From positions 1 through 42,683 of IMG/VR virus record IMGVR_UViG_3300005095_000165: 42,683 nucleotides of DNA, one strand, 5' to 3'. This DNA is from a virus. The notes under the pieces are model-generated. The model had not been told where the DNA came from. It saw only the letters and a program-made list of their open reading frames with translations, and ran no database searches. Shown piece by piece: positions 21,700 through 29,988 of the stretch. Position 1 is the first letter of the stretch. The number at the start of each line of letters is the position of its first letter. Both the position numbers and the translations under genes were made by a program.

Positions 21700-22107
21700 C
21701 TAAACATTCTCAAAATTGCGTACAATATTGCTTAGTCTTTTTGCACGATTAGGTGTTTGAACCGCCCAACGACTATCTAACATCTCATTGGCTGCTTTAT
21801 CATAGTCACCATCTTTTAGTGCTTTCCACATTCTTTTAAACTTCAACACACCATTGACACCTAATTGATAAGCCATCTCTAAAACAACATCTGCAATAGG
21901 TTCAGGTAGATATTTGAAATATGGTTCTTTACGTTCAAGCTCTTCTTTCTTTTGATACAATCTGCCTCTTAAAAGCATTGTAGCTTCAAGTTTTGTAATT
22001 GGCATCTTTGTTCCGTAACCAACTGTGTCGTAACCTAGAGAGTCTTTGTAAACATTTCCACGAAAACCCTCATCGTCTTTAATGCGTTCTATAAGATCAT
22101 CACTCAT
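21700..22107 (-). CDS. Endolysin, T4-type lysozyme (GH24)
   Basis: A 135-residue muramidase. The catalytic Glu lies in IKDDEGFRGNVYKDSLG (about 9-25), followed by the Asp and Thr region YDTVGYGTKM (about 27-36), as in T4 lysozyme (E-8aa-D/C-5aa-T). The C-terminal WAVQTPNRAKRLS part is also typical. There is no signal peptide, so it needs a holin for release. It lies directly after two membrane proteins, forming the lysis cassette. Confidence 0.9.
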   Translation of the reverse strand: MSDDLIERIKDDEGFRGNVYKDSLGYDTVGYGTKMPITKLEATMLLRGRLYQKKEELERKEPYFKYLPEPIADVVLEMAYQLGVNGVLKFKRMWKALKDGDYDKAANEMLDSRWAVQTPNRAKRLSNIVRNFENV

Positions 22108-22108
22108 A

Positions 22109-22372
22109 TTATTTTCCTATTTTCGATTTAATAACCGCAATATCTTGTCTGTTTTTGTAAACTATGATTAGAGTTTGGTTTTGTTTTTCCTCATACTTAT
22201 CTAGTTTACGAACTATCTCATCAAGCTTTTTTGTTACTGTTGGCATTAAAACCTTAACTTCACGATTTCCTATAATTGCTTCACCAGCCCATGCAAATAG
22301 ACCTAACATAATAGGTGCTACAAACATACTTATTAAAATATGAGAGGCTGATTGTTTTACGATTGGTGGCAT
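22109..22372 (-). CDS. Membrane protein of lysis cassette (spanin- or holin-like)
   Basis: An 87-residue protein with one hydrophobic helix (about 11-35) and a C-terminal coiled coil rich in Lys/Glu. This layout fits an inner-membrane spanin or a small accessory holin. It sits between the 3TM-holin-like gene and lysozyme with gaps of one to three bases. No outer-membrane spanin lipobox gene was recognised nearby, so the spanin reading is unproven. Confidence 0.65.
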   Translation of the reverse strand: MPPIVKQSASHILISMFVAPIMLGLFAWAGEAIIGNREVKVLMPTVTKKLDEIVRKLDKYEEKQNQTLIIVYKNRQDIAVIKSKIGK

Positions 22373-22375
22373 TAT

Positions 22376-22768
22376 TTAACCTTTAAAATTTTTAGTTGCT
22401 TTTTCAAGACTTCTACCAACAACATACCCACCTAGACCAGTAGTTAATAGCGTCCACATATCAGGAGGTATATCTAAAGTAGGTATTACAACACCAAAAG
22501 CTGTAAAGTATGGTACGAGAATGTAGTTGTTAGCAATTATGAACACAAAAGTTAGCATTGTTATAGGTCGCCAAGCAGAAGTTATCCAATGCTCACTACC
22601 AGCTTCCGTACTGATAATCTTCTCTTGTGCTTTTAGATATTGTACTTGAAGTTTATTAACTTCCTCTAGGAGCTTTTGAGGGTCTTCTATCTTCTTCCCA
22701 GTAATAGCCTCACGTATAGATGTGAAAACACCACCAACATCATTTAATGAAAAATCTAACAAACCCAT
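22376..22768 (-). CDS. Holin of the 3TM family
   Basis: A 130-residue protein: an N-terminal amphipathic/coiled part with KIEDPQKLLEEVNKLQ (about 26-41), the family-like motif SEHWITSAWRPITM (about 58-71), then hydrophobic helices (about 68-95 and 103-120) and a basic end. This matches the three-TM holin family found in gene transfer agents and phages. It would form the lethal membrane lesion. First gene of the lysis cassette. Confidence 0.75.
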   Translation of the reverse strand: MGLLDFSLNDVGGVFTSIREAITGKKIEDPQKLLEEVNKLQVQYLKAQEKIISTEAGSEHWITSAWRPITMLTFVFIIANNYILVPYFTAFGVVIPTLDIPPDMWTLLTTGLGGYVVGRSLEKATKNFKG

Positions 22769-22822
22769 AACAAACTCCTAACATCAGTTTATGTTAGTAA
22801 TTATATCATAAATGTGTTTTAG

Positions 22823-24235
22823 TTATGCCCTACCATAAGTGTATACAACAATTTGCCATGATATATGTGTATTGCTAGTATCTTCTATATATCTACTAAC
22901 TAATGTTGTGCCGCTAAAAGATTCAACAGTATTACTATTTACAGTACCTACTACGTTAGTTACATAACTAATACCACTAATAGAAACTAATGGTTTTGAA
23001 CTGTTTTGCGGAACACCCAACATCACTTCAAAACTTAACATAGAAGATAGATTAAAATCACATAGATTTAAATTACCTGCACAACCAGAACACCCAACAT
23101 ATCTAATCAAAATTGAATCAACGTCGTACGCAAAACTACAAATTTTCCCAAACTCATCACATGAACACTCTTCTCTGTCTCCTGTTGGAGATCCACCACC
23201 TTTAACAAAACCACTAACATATATACGACTAACATCAACATTAAAATCATACATTGTTAAATTAAAATAACAATTACTTGGAAAAGATATATATCTATAT
23301 GGTTCAATCACTGTTAGGTATGCTACGAAATGCGTAGCACCTCTCAATATCTGTGTTGTTGCATTAAAAGATATATCAAAATATTTATTTGTCGTATATT
23401 TTATATCAATACCGTCAAAAACTTCTTGTGTATACAGTAAATCACGTGTTTGATAATATGTGTATGGTAATTCAAAAACACACTGATCAAGATTAGAAAC
23501 TATCTGTAAAAAAAACTTACTTTTCTCATCATAACTACTTTGATTAAAATGAAAATAAATGTTATCAAAAGTATTATATGTATTTTTTGAAAAATGACAA
23601 TAAGGTGTATAACTACGCTCCATAGTCTCTACAATGTAAATACCTCCATCAGACCAACAATTACCATCTTTTATCCATACCCAAAGCTCTAAATCTATAC
23701 CATCTAATTGATCTTTCACATCTAATTCGATAATTTTATCTTCTTCATTATATGTTGCTAAGTCACTAGGTTTTTTAAACAACCAACCTACATTGTCTAT
23801 GTTAGTATATACATAAACTTCTGTTATATTTTTATAATCATCTATATTTTCAATCTCATAAACAACCTTATCATAATCCTTTACATAGTGTTTTTTTAAA
23901 TCAGGATATTTACCTAACGGATCCCAATCTAAAATCTCTAAATTTTCAAACTCAACTGGATAAGAACCATTTATAGTTTTTAACGATATTTTTGGTAGTT
24001 TTGGAATTTCATCACAAGGGTTTTCATAATCATTAGTATCTGGATATATATCAATAAAAGGTGTATCTCCGCTAACTTCTATACATTTCTCAAAATAATC
24101 ATTTGATACTTTTATACAATTTATTGATAATCCGTCGTCAACCTCTATACACTTATTTGGATCATATTCAACTTCTTCTTCAAAATACTCACTGTTTGAA
24201 TCAACAGTTATTATTGTATAGTTTTCAGAACCCAT
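22823..24235 (-). CDS. Large hypothetical tail protein with 11-residue Cys repeats
   Basis: A 470-residue acidic, beta-rich protein at the end of the tail-tip block. Near the start, CI(E/K)V recurs at residues 29, 40 and 51, an exact 11-residue period. A Cys-rich part (CSCDEFGKICS and CSGCAG, about 355-395) may bind metal or form disulfides. No enzyme domain is seen. Its place between the tail hub genes and lysis suggests a tip or fibre component. It starts one base inside the stop of the 50-residue gene. Confidence 0.65.
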   Translation of the reverse strand: MGSENYTIITVDSNSEYFEEEVEYDPNKCIEVDDGLSINCIKVSNDYFEKCIEVSGDTPFIDIYPDTNDYENPCDEIPKLPKISLKTINGSYPVEFENLEILDWDPLGKYPDLKKHYVKDYDKVVYEIENIDDYKNITEVYVYTNIDNVGWLFKKPSDLATYNEEDKIIELDVKDQLDGIDLELWVWIKDGNCWSDGGIYIVETMERSYTPYCHFSKNTYNTFDNIYFHFNQSSYDEKSKFFLQIVSNLDQCVFELPYTYYQTRDLLYTQEVFDGIDIKYTTNKYFDISFNATTQILRGATHFVAYLTVIEPYRYISFPSNCYFNLTMYDFNVDVSRIYVSGFVKGGGSPTGDREECSCDEFGKICSFAYDVDSILIRYVGCSGCAGNLNLCDFNLSSMLSFEVMLGVPQNSSKPLVSISGISYVTNVVGTVNSNTVESFSGTTLVSRYIEDTSNTHISWQIVVYTYGRA

Positions 24236-24387
24236 TAATAGCTAACCTTTCCTATATTTATAGGAGTTAGATTAGTACCTGCTTTATACAACAAAACCTT
24301 GTTAATTGTTAAAGATTTAGTATCATTTATTTTACTATCTACATAATTATCTAATACTTTTATTAAAGATGTTGTAGTATCACTCAT
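24235..24387 (-). CDS. Small hypothetical tail protein (50 aa)
   Basis: A 50-residue frame fills the gap between two tail genes: it overlaps the upstream gene by eight bases and its stop shares one base with the next start (TAATG). The product has a helical first half and a beta-type end. AAAGGTGAA precedes the ATG. The packing makes it likely real; function unknown. Confidence 0.6.
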   Translation of the reverse strand: MSDTTTSLIKVLDNYVDSKINDTKSLTINKVLLYKAGTNLTPINIGKVSY

Positions 24388-24703
24388 AGCGTTCACCTTT
24401 TATCTGCATAAGTAATTTTGGAGGTGTGAAAGTATATGTTATTTGCTTTACAACCCAAAGTAAACCTCTAAACTCAATTATATCATTTTGTTTTATGTTT
24501 GGTATAAATATACTAGTAAAACTAACTTCTCTTGTTGTATATCCACCTTTTAAAAATTCACTCTTAGCTCTAACAGCAGCAATAGAATCACTATTGACCA
24601 AACTATCTTTTATAATTATTTGCTCAGTACCTCTATCATGCTCATATAACCGTTCAATACCATTAACAGAATCACAAATATTTGTACTTGAAAAATTAGC
24701 CAT
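24380..24703 (-). CDS. Hypothetical tail protein
   Basis: A 107-residue beta-rich protein directly after the 613-residue hub-like gene. The ending FRGLLWVVKQITYTFTPPKLLMQIKGE resembles short oligomer-forming domains of phage tail hubs. It could be a hub completion protein split from the large gene. Not recognised by name. Confidence 0.65.
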   Translation of the reverse strand: MANFSSTNICDSVNGIERLYEHDRGTEQIIIKDSLVNSDSIAAVRAKSEFLKGGYTTREVSFTSIFIPNIKQNDIIEFRGLLWVVKQITYTFTPPKLLMQIKGERYE

Positions 24704-26545
24704 CTATATTACTCCATTTGCATCTACAGTAATTGTACCATTCTCTTTTATAGAACTAGCATCAATAGTGTATAATTTTGCCTCATCGACCGTTACTTCA
24801 ATATTGCCAAAATTATCAACTGTTAATGTTCCAAAATCACCATTTAACTCTGCTCCAAAAACACTACTAATATCAACACCAAAAATATCTGCAACATTTA
24901 TTTTAAAAGTAGCTGGTAAATTACACATAACTGTATCATCAGGTACAAAATCTTCACTAGCTACTCCATCACAAGTTACTACATCCAATATACTAACTGG
25001 ATGATCTGCTAGAGGTGCTGGTATTGTTATCATATCAAACTTAACATTCATTGAAACATCTAATGTTTTATTTTCATATTTATTGTCTACAAATTCAATA
25101 TAAGGTACGATCTGATCAGGAACATACTCATATAAATCTGCTGTTAATAACACACTTCCAAAATAAATATCATTAATACTTTCTATTGGTTTATCTAAAT
25201 ATAATACATATTTTTGTAGATCATCATCAAAAACTACATTGCTTGATGTAGTTTCTATTTTTTCAACAACTTCACTTGTTATATTCCCCATAAAATCTAC
25301 ATCATCCCAATCATCAATATCATAGATATACTTTATTGTTAAAGTACCACCACTAGCTAATGTCATAGTTCCATACTGTACTAAATTTATAGCTCCCTTT
25401 CTTTCAACAAAAACAAATGTAACATCTATACCACTAGATACATATACTGTACCACCATTTTCATAAGTTAAAGGTGATACAATTTCACCATAACATCTAC
25501 CACTATCAATTACATTATCACTGCCTATTTCTAGTAAACCACTACATTCACTACACTCATAATATATTGAGAAATAAGAATCTGTATACGCATAAGCAGT
25601 TATTGTTTTTGTTTTGTATGAAATTTCTAACTCACCAGTTAATTGTTCTTCAAATCTTACAACATTGTATGGAGAATATACAATATAATTTAATAAAGGT
25701 TCACCATTCAATGTTATATAATCTACTGAATCAATACCACCTAATGTTGTTATTGACATTTGATTATCTATAGATATTGACTCTACTTTGTTTGAATATG
25801 TTGGCTCTCTATAATAAATACCTTGGATAGTTACTGGTAAAGATGTAGATAATGATGGGTTAAAAAAAATCTCACCTTTACCGACATTATCATCAAACTC
25901 AAAATTTATAGATGTTTCAGCATATATATCGTCTAGTATTGGGTTAAAAAGAACTTGTTTTACAAGTAAGCTAGATTGTCTAGCATTTGAGTAAGAATAG
26001 TCGAAATATTCACCATCAATGAAACTATGTACTGGTGTAGCATCTTGTGGGATTGCTTTCTTTTCATCTAAAAACAATACTCCATTGTGTTCATAAACAT
26101 CACCACCAACAACTTTAACCATATCTAACACCCTACTTAAGCGTGTTGAAGTTTTAGCATAAGTTTGACCCTCAAATACTATTAATGGTATGTTATATTC
26201 ATATTCAATACCATCCATACAATCAATTAACAAATCATAAGAGTTTGAATAAGCGTATTCAGTATCACTGGGTATTCCATCATCAAGTCTATAGGTTAAG
26301 CTATAACCACTAATCGATACTTGGTCTTGTCGGTTATATTCAACTTTATCAACTAAAAATGAAAAAACTTGACCGTTAATATTAATTGATATTAAATCTG
26401 ATGTAGATACTTGTAAGTTATAACCACTCATAGTGAATGAGTTATACCCTTTGCCTATACCACAAGTAATACTTAATGATGTTGGATATATATTTGTAGA
26501 CCCATTTACTAATACTGATACACTTTCAACTCTAACAATACTCAA
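24704..26545 (-). CDS. Tail hub/tip-like protein
   Basis: A 613-residue beta-rich protein. The first 200 residues (short strands, TMSGYNLQVSTSDL, VDKVEYNRQDQVSISGYSL) look like the split-barrel hub domains of phage tails. The rest holds repeated beta domains, and the last 100 residues a VDEAKLYTIDASSI type repeat. It probably forms the tail tip ring under the tape measure. A TTG start overlaps the stop of the upstream gene (TTGA). Placement downstream of the tape measure supports a tip role; the exact family is not certain. Confidence 0.65.
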   Translation of the reverse strand: MSIVRVESVSVLVNGSTNIYPTSLSITCGIGKGYNSFTMSGYNLQVSTSDLISININGQVFSFLVDKVEYNRQDQVSISGYSLTYRLDDGIPSDTEYAYSNSYDLLIDCMDGIEYEYNIPLIVFEGQTYAKTSTRLSRVLDMVKVVGGDVYEHNGVLFLDEKKAIPQDATPVHSFIDGEYFDYSYSNARQSSLLVKQVLFNPILDDIYAETSINFEFDDNVGKGEIFFNPSLSTSLPVTIQGIYYREPTYSNKVESISIDNQMSITTLGGIDSVDYITLNGEPLLNYIVYSPYNVVRFEEQLTGELEISYKTKTITAYAYTDSYFSIYYECSECSGLLEIGSDNVIDSGRCYGEIVSPLTYENGGTVYVSSGIDVTFVFVERKGAINLVQYGTMTLASGGTLTIKYIYDIDDWDDVDFMGNITSEVVEKIETTSSNVVFDDDLQKYVLYLDKPIESINDIYFGSVLLTADLYEYVPDQIVPYIEFVDNKYENKTLDVSMNVKFDMITIPAPLADHPVSILDVVTCDGVASEDFVPDDTVMCNLPATFKINVADIFGVDISSVFGAELNGDFGTLTVDNFGNIEVTVDEAKLYTIDASSIKENGTITVDANGVI

Positions 26546-28683
26546 ACTAACACCTTAATTGTCACATAAAATCTATCATATCCATTAAAAATGGGTGTAA
26601 ACTTTACTGGTTTATTTAATAGATCAAACTTAGCTTTTATTATTGTTCCATCTGTAAATATTATATCATAAATATCTTTTGTTACTATTGAAGATAATTT
26701 TATATATTCATCATAAGTTATTGAAAAATCTTGCTCAGTTGTTATTGTAGCTGTTACATTAAAATCTTTCAATTTAACAATAGAAATTATTGTATTCCCA
26801 TCAACTGTTTGTGAACTTTCTTGAACATATCTAATATCTTCTATATTTCTACTCCAATATAAAGGTGTTGAAAAAACAACATCACCTATTGATACAACTC
26901 TAGGGTTTATCATAGGTTGAGCTATATTACTATTTGTAGAAAGTTTTAAAAAAATACTATTTGTAAATATAACATCACTTTTTTTAATATCTAAAAACTC
27001 TATTTTTTGTATTATACTAGATGTATTAATATAACAATTTCTACCCAATTTCAAATATAGCATTGTTAGTTTTATATCAATAGGTTGTGCGATTACTGTT
27101 GATAAATAGTTAATAGCTTCTGTTGTATCAGATAAAGTAATTCCACCACTATAATTAGGTTGTGTCATACTAACCCTAATAGGTGTTGATATTGATTGAA
27201 CATAATTTGCTGTTGATATTATATGTTCGCTTATACATTCAGATAATAATAAAATACTATTATCTATAAAACAATCAATGTTAGTAGTATATGGTTCATA
27301 ACAATAAATTGGTATACTTAATACTGATTCAATATTTGAAAATTCCTGTCTACAAGATTTATAATATATCTCATATCTCAATACTGAATATTCATAATTC
27401 GATATACATTTTGAATAAAGCCTAATTTGATCTAAATCAAAATCATTTGCTGAATCAGACACAAAATCATATCCAAAATTTACCCTAGAATCACCTCGCA
27501 ACCATTTATATGCTGTAAAATTAAAAGTCTTATAATAATCATTTATTCTATATGTAACATCAACATCATCAACTATAATTGCTATAAAATGAATAACATC
27601 TTGTATAGCTGCTATATTAGTATTTTCAAAAGTTGGGTTATTATAATCATCACCAATACTAACATAAAAATAACCATTTATTATTTTTATATATGCTGAA
27701 CAATCAACATAGTCCTCTTGGTTTGCTCCTATATAAAATAACGGTGCGTCGTTTTCAGATTTAGGTCTATATTGAAAAGATATTGTATATTGTTTGTTAT
27801 AATTATAATTGGAGTAATAGTTCATATTAACATACAACGCTGAATGATCATCAGATTTACCAGTTAATAAATGTGATCCAAACATAGACGAATCTTCAAG
27901 TACATCACAATGATATTCATCAGCTGGGTTTGAAAAATACACATCTGAATTTACAACTGGTGTTAATTCATTTTCAAATGATAACAACCACTCACAACTA
28001 TTGTCATAAAATATATCAAATACATTAGAACTATCTTCATAAAACCCATATCCACAATTTACAAAAATATTTAAATGTATTGTAGAATCTATTTTTACAA
28101 AAACATCTACACCAATATTTAAAGGACTTTGTTGTAACAAAGTTATATTTAAATCAAAAACACTATCTATAAAATAATTTTTATCACATACTACAATAAC
28201 ATTATCTATAAATGTTATAGGTACTAATACAAAAAAACCATCAATTATTGGAAACCCAAATGTGTTAGTGTGTAGAGCAATTATATCTATTTTTTCAGAT
28301 AGTTCTTGAAAAACACACTCGTATTTAGTAGCTGGTATGATAGTTAAAAATATAGACTCTACATCTATTGGTGTGTTTGGAGGTGTTAGTATGTTTATTG
28401 GTAAAAATAACGGTTTTCTAATTTCAACAATGTTTGATACTCTGCAAACATTGTTGTTTAAATCTATGGGTAAAAATATATTGTCGGAAAAAACAACTTC
28501 ATTAGGTATCGTTTGAGTATTTATATTAATTTCTATATATAATTCGGTATTTACAAGTATTATTTTATTGTTAGATATAGGTTCATTATTAGAAGAAGTT
28601 ATGTATCCTTTTGTAAAATAACCAACTTCAACATAATTTGTTACAAAATATTTATCTTGTAAATAACCTTTTTTTACATACAT
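26542..28683 (-). CDS. Large tail protein with LamG/concanavalin-like domain
   Basis: A 713-residue, Ile/Asn/Ser-rich structural protein. The middle (about 235-450) resembles a LamG-type jelly roll: SNPADEYHC start, repeated strands (QYTISFQYRPKS, YFYVSIGDDY) and DFDLDQIRLYSKCISNYEYS at its end. Such domains bind sugars. The flanking parts are beta repeats, and the last 60 residues resemble the end of the 122-residue tail protein at 29620 (both have an F-x-P-I-(F/Y)-N-G motif). It is likely part of the tail tip or baseplate for cell-surface binding. Confidence 0.65.
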   Translation of the reverse strand: MYVKKGYLQDKYFVTNYVEVGYFTKGYITSSNNEPISNNKIILVNTELYIEININTQTIPNEVVFSDNIFLPIDLNNNVCRVSNIVEIRKPLFLPINILTPPNTPIDVESIFLTIIPATKYECVFQELSEKIDIIALHTNTFGFPIIDGFFVLVPITFIDNVIVVCDKNYFIDSVFDLNITLLQQSPLNIGVDVFVKIDSTIHLNIFVNCGYGFYEDSSNVFDIFYDNSCEWLLSFENELTPVVNSDVYFSNPADEYHCDVLEDSSMFGSHLLTGKSDDHSALYVNMNYYSNYNYNKQYTISFQYRPKSENDAPLFYIGANQEDYVDCSAYIKIINGYFYVSIGDDYNNPTFENTNIAAIQDVIHFIAIIVDDVDVTYRINDYYKTFNFTAYKWLRGDSRVNFGYDFVSDSANDFDLDQIRLYSKCISNYEYSVLRYEIYYKSCRQEFSNIESVLSIPIYCYEPYTTNIDCFIDNSILLLSECISEHIISTANYVQSISTPIRVSMTQPNYSGGITLSDTTEAINYLSTVIAQPIDIKLTMLYLKLGRNCYINTSSIIQKIEFLDIKKSDVIFTNSIFLKLSTNSNIAQPMINPRVVSIGDVVFSTPLYWSRNIEDIRYVQESSQTVDGNTIISIVKLKDFNVTATITTEQDFSITYDEYIKLSSIVTKDIYDIIFTDGTIIKAKFDLLNKPVKFTPIFNGYDRFYVTIKVLV

Positions 28684-28690
28684 AGATTAT

Positions 28691-29185
28691 CTATTCACCA
28701 TCACTTGAATCGAGGATAAATTCAGTATCAAATATATACGAAATACTAAGAGTTGCTTCATAGGTATGACCACCATCATCATCATAGGGTAATTCAAGCA
28801 ACATTGAATATGTATTTGATCTATCACTAAAGTATAACGCACTCATTTCGATAATTGACGAGGTGTCACCAACACTACCTAAATCAGTAGTAACAAACGC
28901 ACCATCGCTATTCACTGTAATTTTTCGTAAAGTTTCAAACTCTTGTGTAATACTTATATCGGACTTATCTGAAATATATGCGGATATAGATACATACATA
29001 GCAGCACCATTCTCCAATTTATTTCTAACATTAAGAGGGAATACTTTAAATTGTGGTGTCCAGTTATTAGAACTATCAGCAACTAAAGCTTGAGTAGCAT
29101 TTCTTGAACACAACAACAAATTAATATCCATATCATCATAGGTTAATTCTACGTTTTTTAAACTTCTTAAAGTTAAGAATAGCAT
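28691..29185 (-). CDS. Hypothetical tail protein
   Basis: A 164-residue acidic, beta-rich protein in the tail block with a five-base gap to the upstream gene. It has Asp/Ser-rich loops and a C-terminal ATLSISYIFDTEF strand. No family is recognised; it is probably a virion protein. Confidence 0.65.
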   Translation of the reverse strand: MLFLTLRSLKNVELTYDDMDINLLLCSRNATQALVADSSNNWTPQFKVFPLNVRNKLENGAAMYVSISAYISDKSDISITQEFETLRKITVNSDGAFVTTDLGSVGDTSSIIEMSALYFSDRSNTYSMLLELPYDDDGGHTYEATLSISYIFDTEFILDSSDGE

Positions 29186-29190
29186 AACTA

Positions 29191-29616
29191 TTAACCTAGT
29201 CTATAGATGCCATCAGAGTGCCATTGGATTACAAAGTCACCAGAACTTGAAGATTTATCTGTAACAAAATCAACATACGCAACTAATGTAGATGTTGTAG
29301 CATCACCAGTATCTAAGTATATAATAGCTCCTCTAGCTGTAATCGTAGAGTTCTCCCATATCACATCATCAGCATCAAATCTAACCCAATCGTTATCATC
29401 ATCACGAGTGATTGTTTTATTGTTAAGAGGTTGCCCACCAGCTGTGTAACCATCTCCCTCAGCTTCTACAGCTAGAGCATCTATATCAGATTTAAAGTTA
29501 TGATTATCAATATCTAACGAATATGAACTAGTAACTAACATAACTTTTATAGAAGCTGTCTCCCAGTTAATAATACCTATCTCTTTCTTAAACTCATTAT
29601 ATACAGCACTTGCCAT
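29191..29616 (-). CDS. Conserved phage virion protein (VYN-type)
   Basis: A 141-residue protein with the pattern VYNEFKKEI..., IKVMLVTSSYSLDID, GDGYTAGGQPLNNKT, VRFDADDVIWENSTITARGAIIYLDTG and a WHSDGIYRLG end. This order of motifs is common in a family of small phage structural proteins in tail or head-fibre regions. The exact role is unknown. It lies between the tape measure and tail-tip genes, so a tail location is likely. Confidence 0.75.
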   Translation of the reverse strand: MASAVYNEFKKEIGIINWETASIKVMLVTSSYSLDIDNHNFKSDIDALAVEAEGDGYTAGGQPLNNKTITRDDDNDWVRFDADDVIWENSTITARGAIIYLDTGDATTSTLVAYVDFVTDKSSSSGDFVIQWHSDGIYRLG

Positions 29617-29619
29617 GTT

Positions 29620-29988
29620 TTATCCTTTTAACATATTTAATGTAGCATTATACCATAACGCACCATTGTAAATTGGTTTGAATGATAGAGGTGTTTTAGT
29701 GTGATCAAAATAAAAAGTATCAGTAGTGCCATCAGTATATGTTATTGTTTTTGGTTGATCGTCAACAATAGTCATAAGTTGATCTTTTATTGTTTCGTGA
29801 ACCCAACAATCACCATCAGAACTAATCTCAACTTCATTTGTAAGTGATCCTTTTGTTTGAACAAACATTACAGAACTACCATCAATAGCTATTGATTTTT
29901 CACCAATATAATTATCAACATCAAACTCAGTTGATATATATAATGGGTAATTTAGCTGAATATTATCTATCTTACTAACTCTTCTCAA
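29620..29988 (-). CDS. Tail protein following tape measure
   Basis: A 122-residue beta-rich protein directly after the tape measure gene; its TTG start overlaps that stop (TTGA) and has AAAGGAG upstream. The position is that of the lambda gpM or distal tail protein. The C-terminus has the F-x-P-I-Y-N-G motif also seen near the end of the 713-residue tail protein. It is likely the first ring below the tape measure. Confidence 0.65.
   Translation of the reverse strand: MRRVSKIDNIQLNYPLYISTEFDVDNYIGEKSIAIDGSSVMFVQTKGSLTNEVEISSDGDCWVHETIKDQLMTIVDDQPKTITYTDGTTDTFYFDHTKTPLSFKPIYNGALWYNATLNMLKG

Noticed and set aside
24426-25004. 192-codon frame on the plus strand in the tail region
   Set aside because: It lies opposite two well-packed tail genes, and its product is a hydrophobic Ser/Ile-rich shadow sequence.
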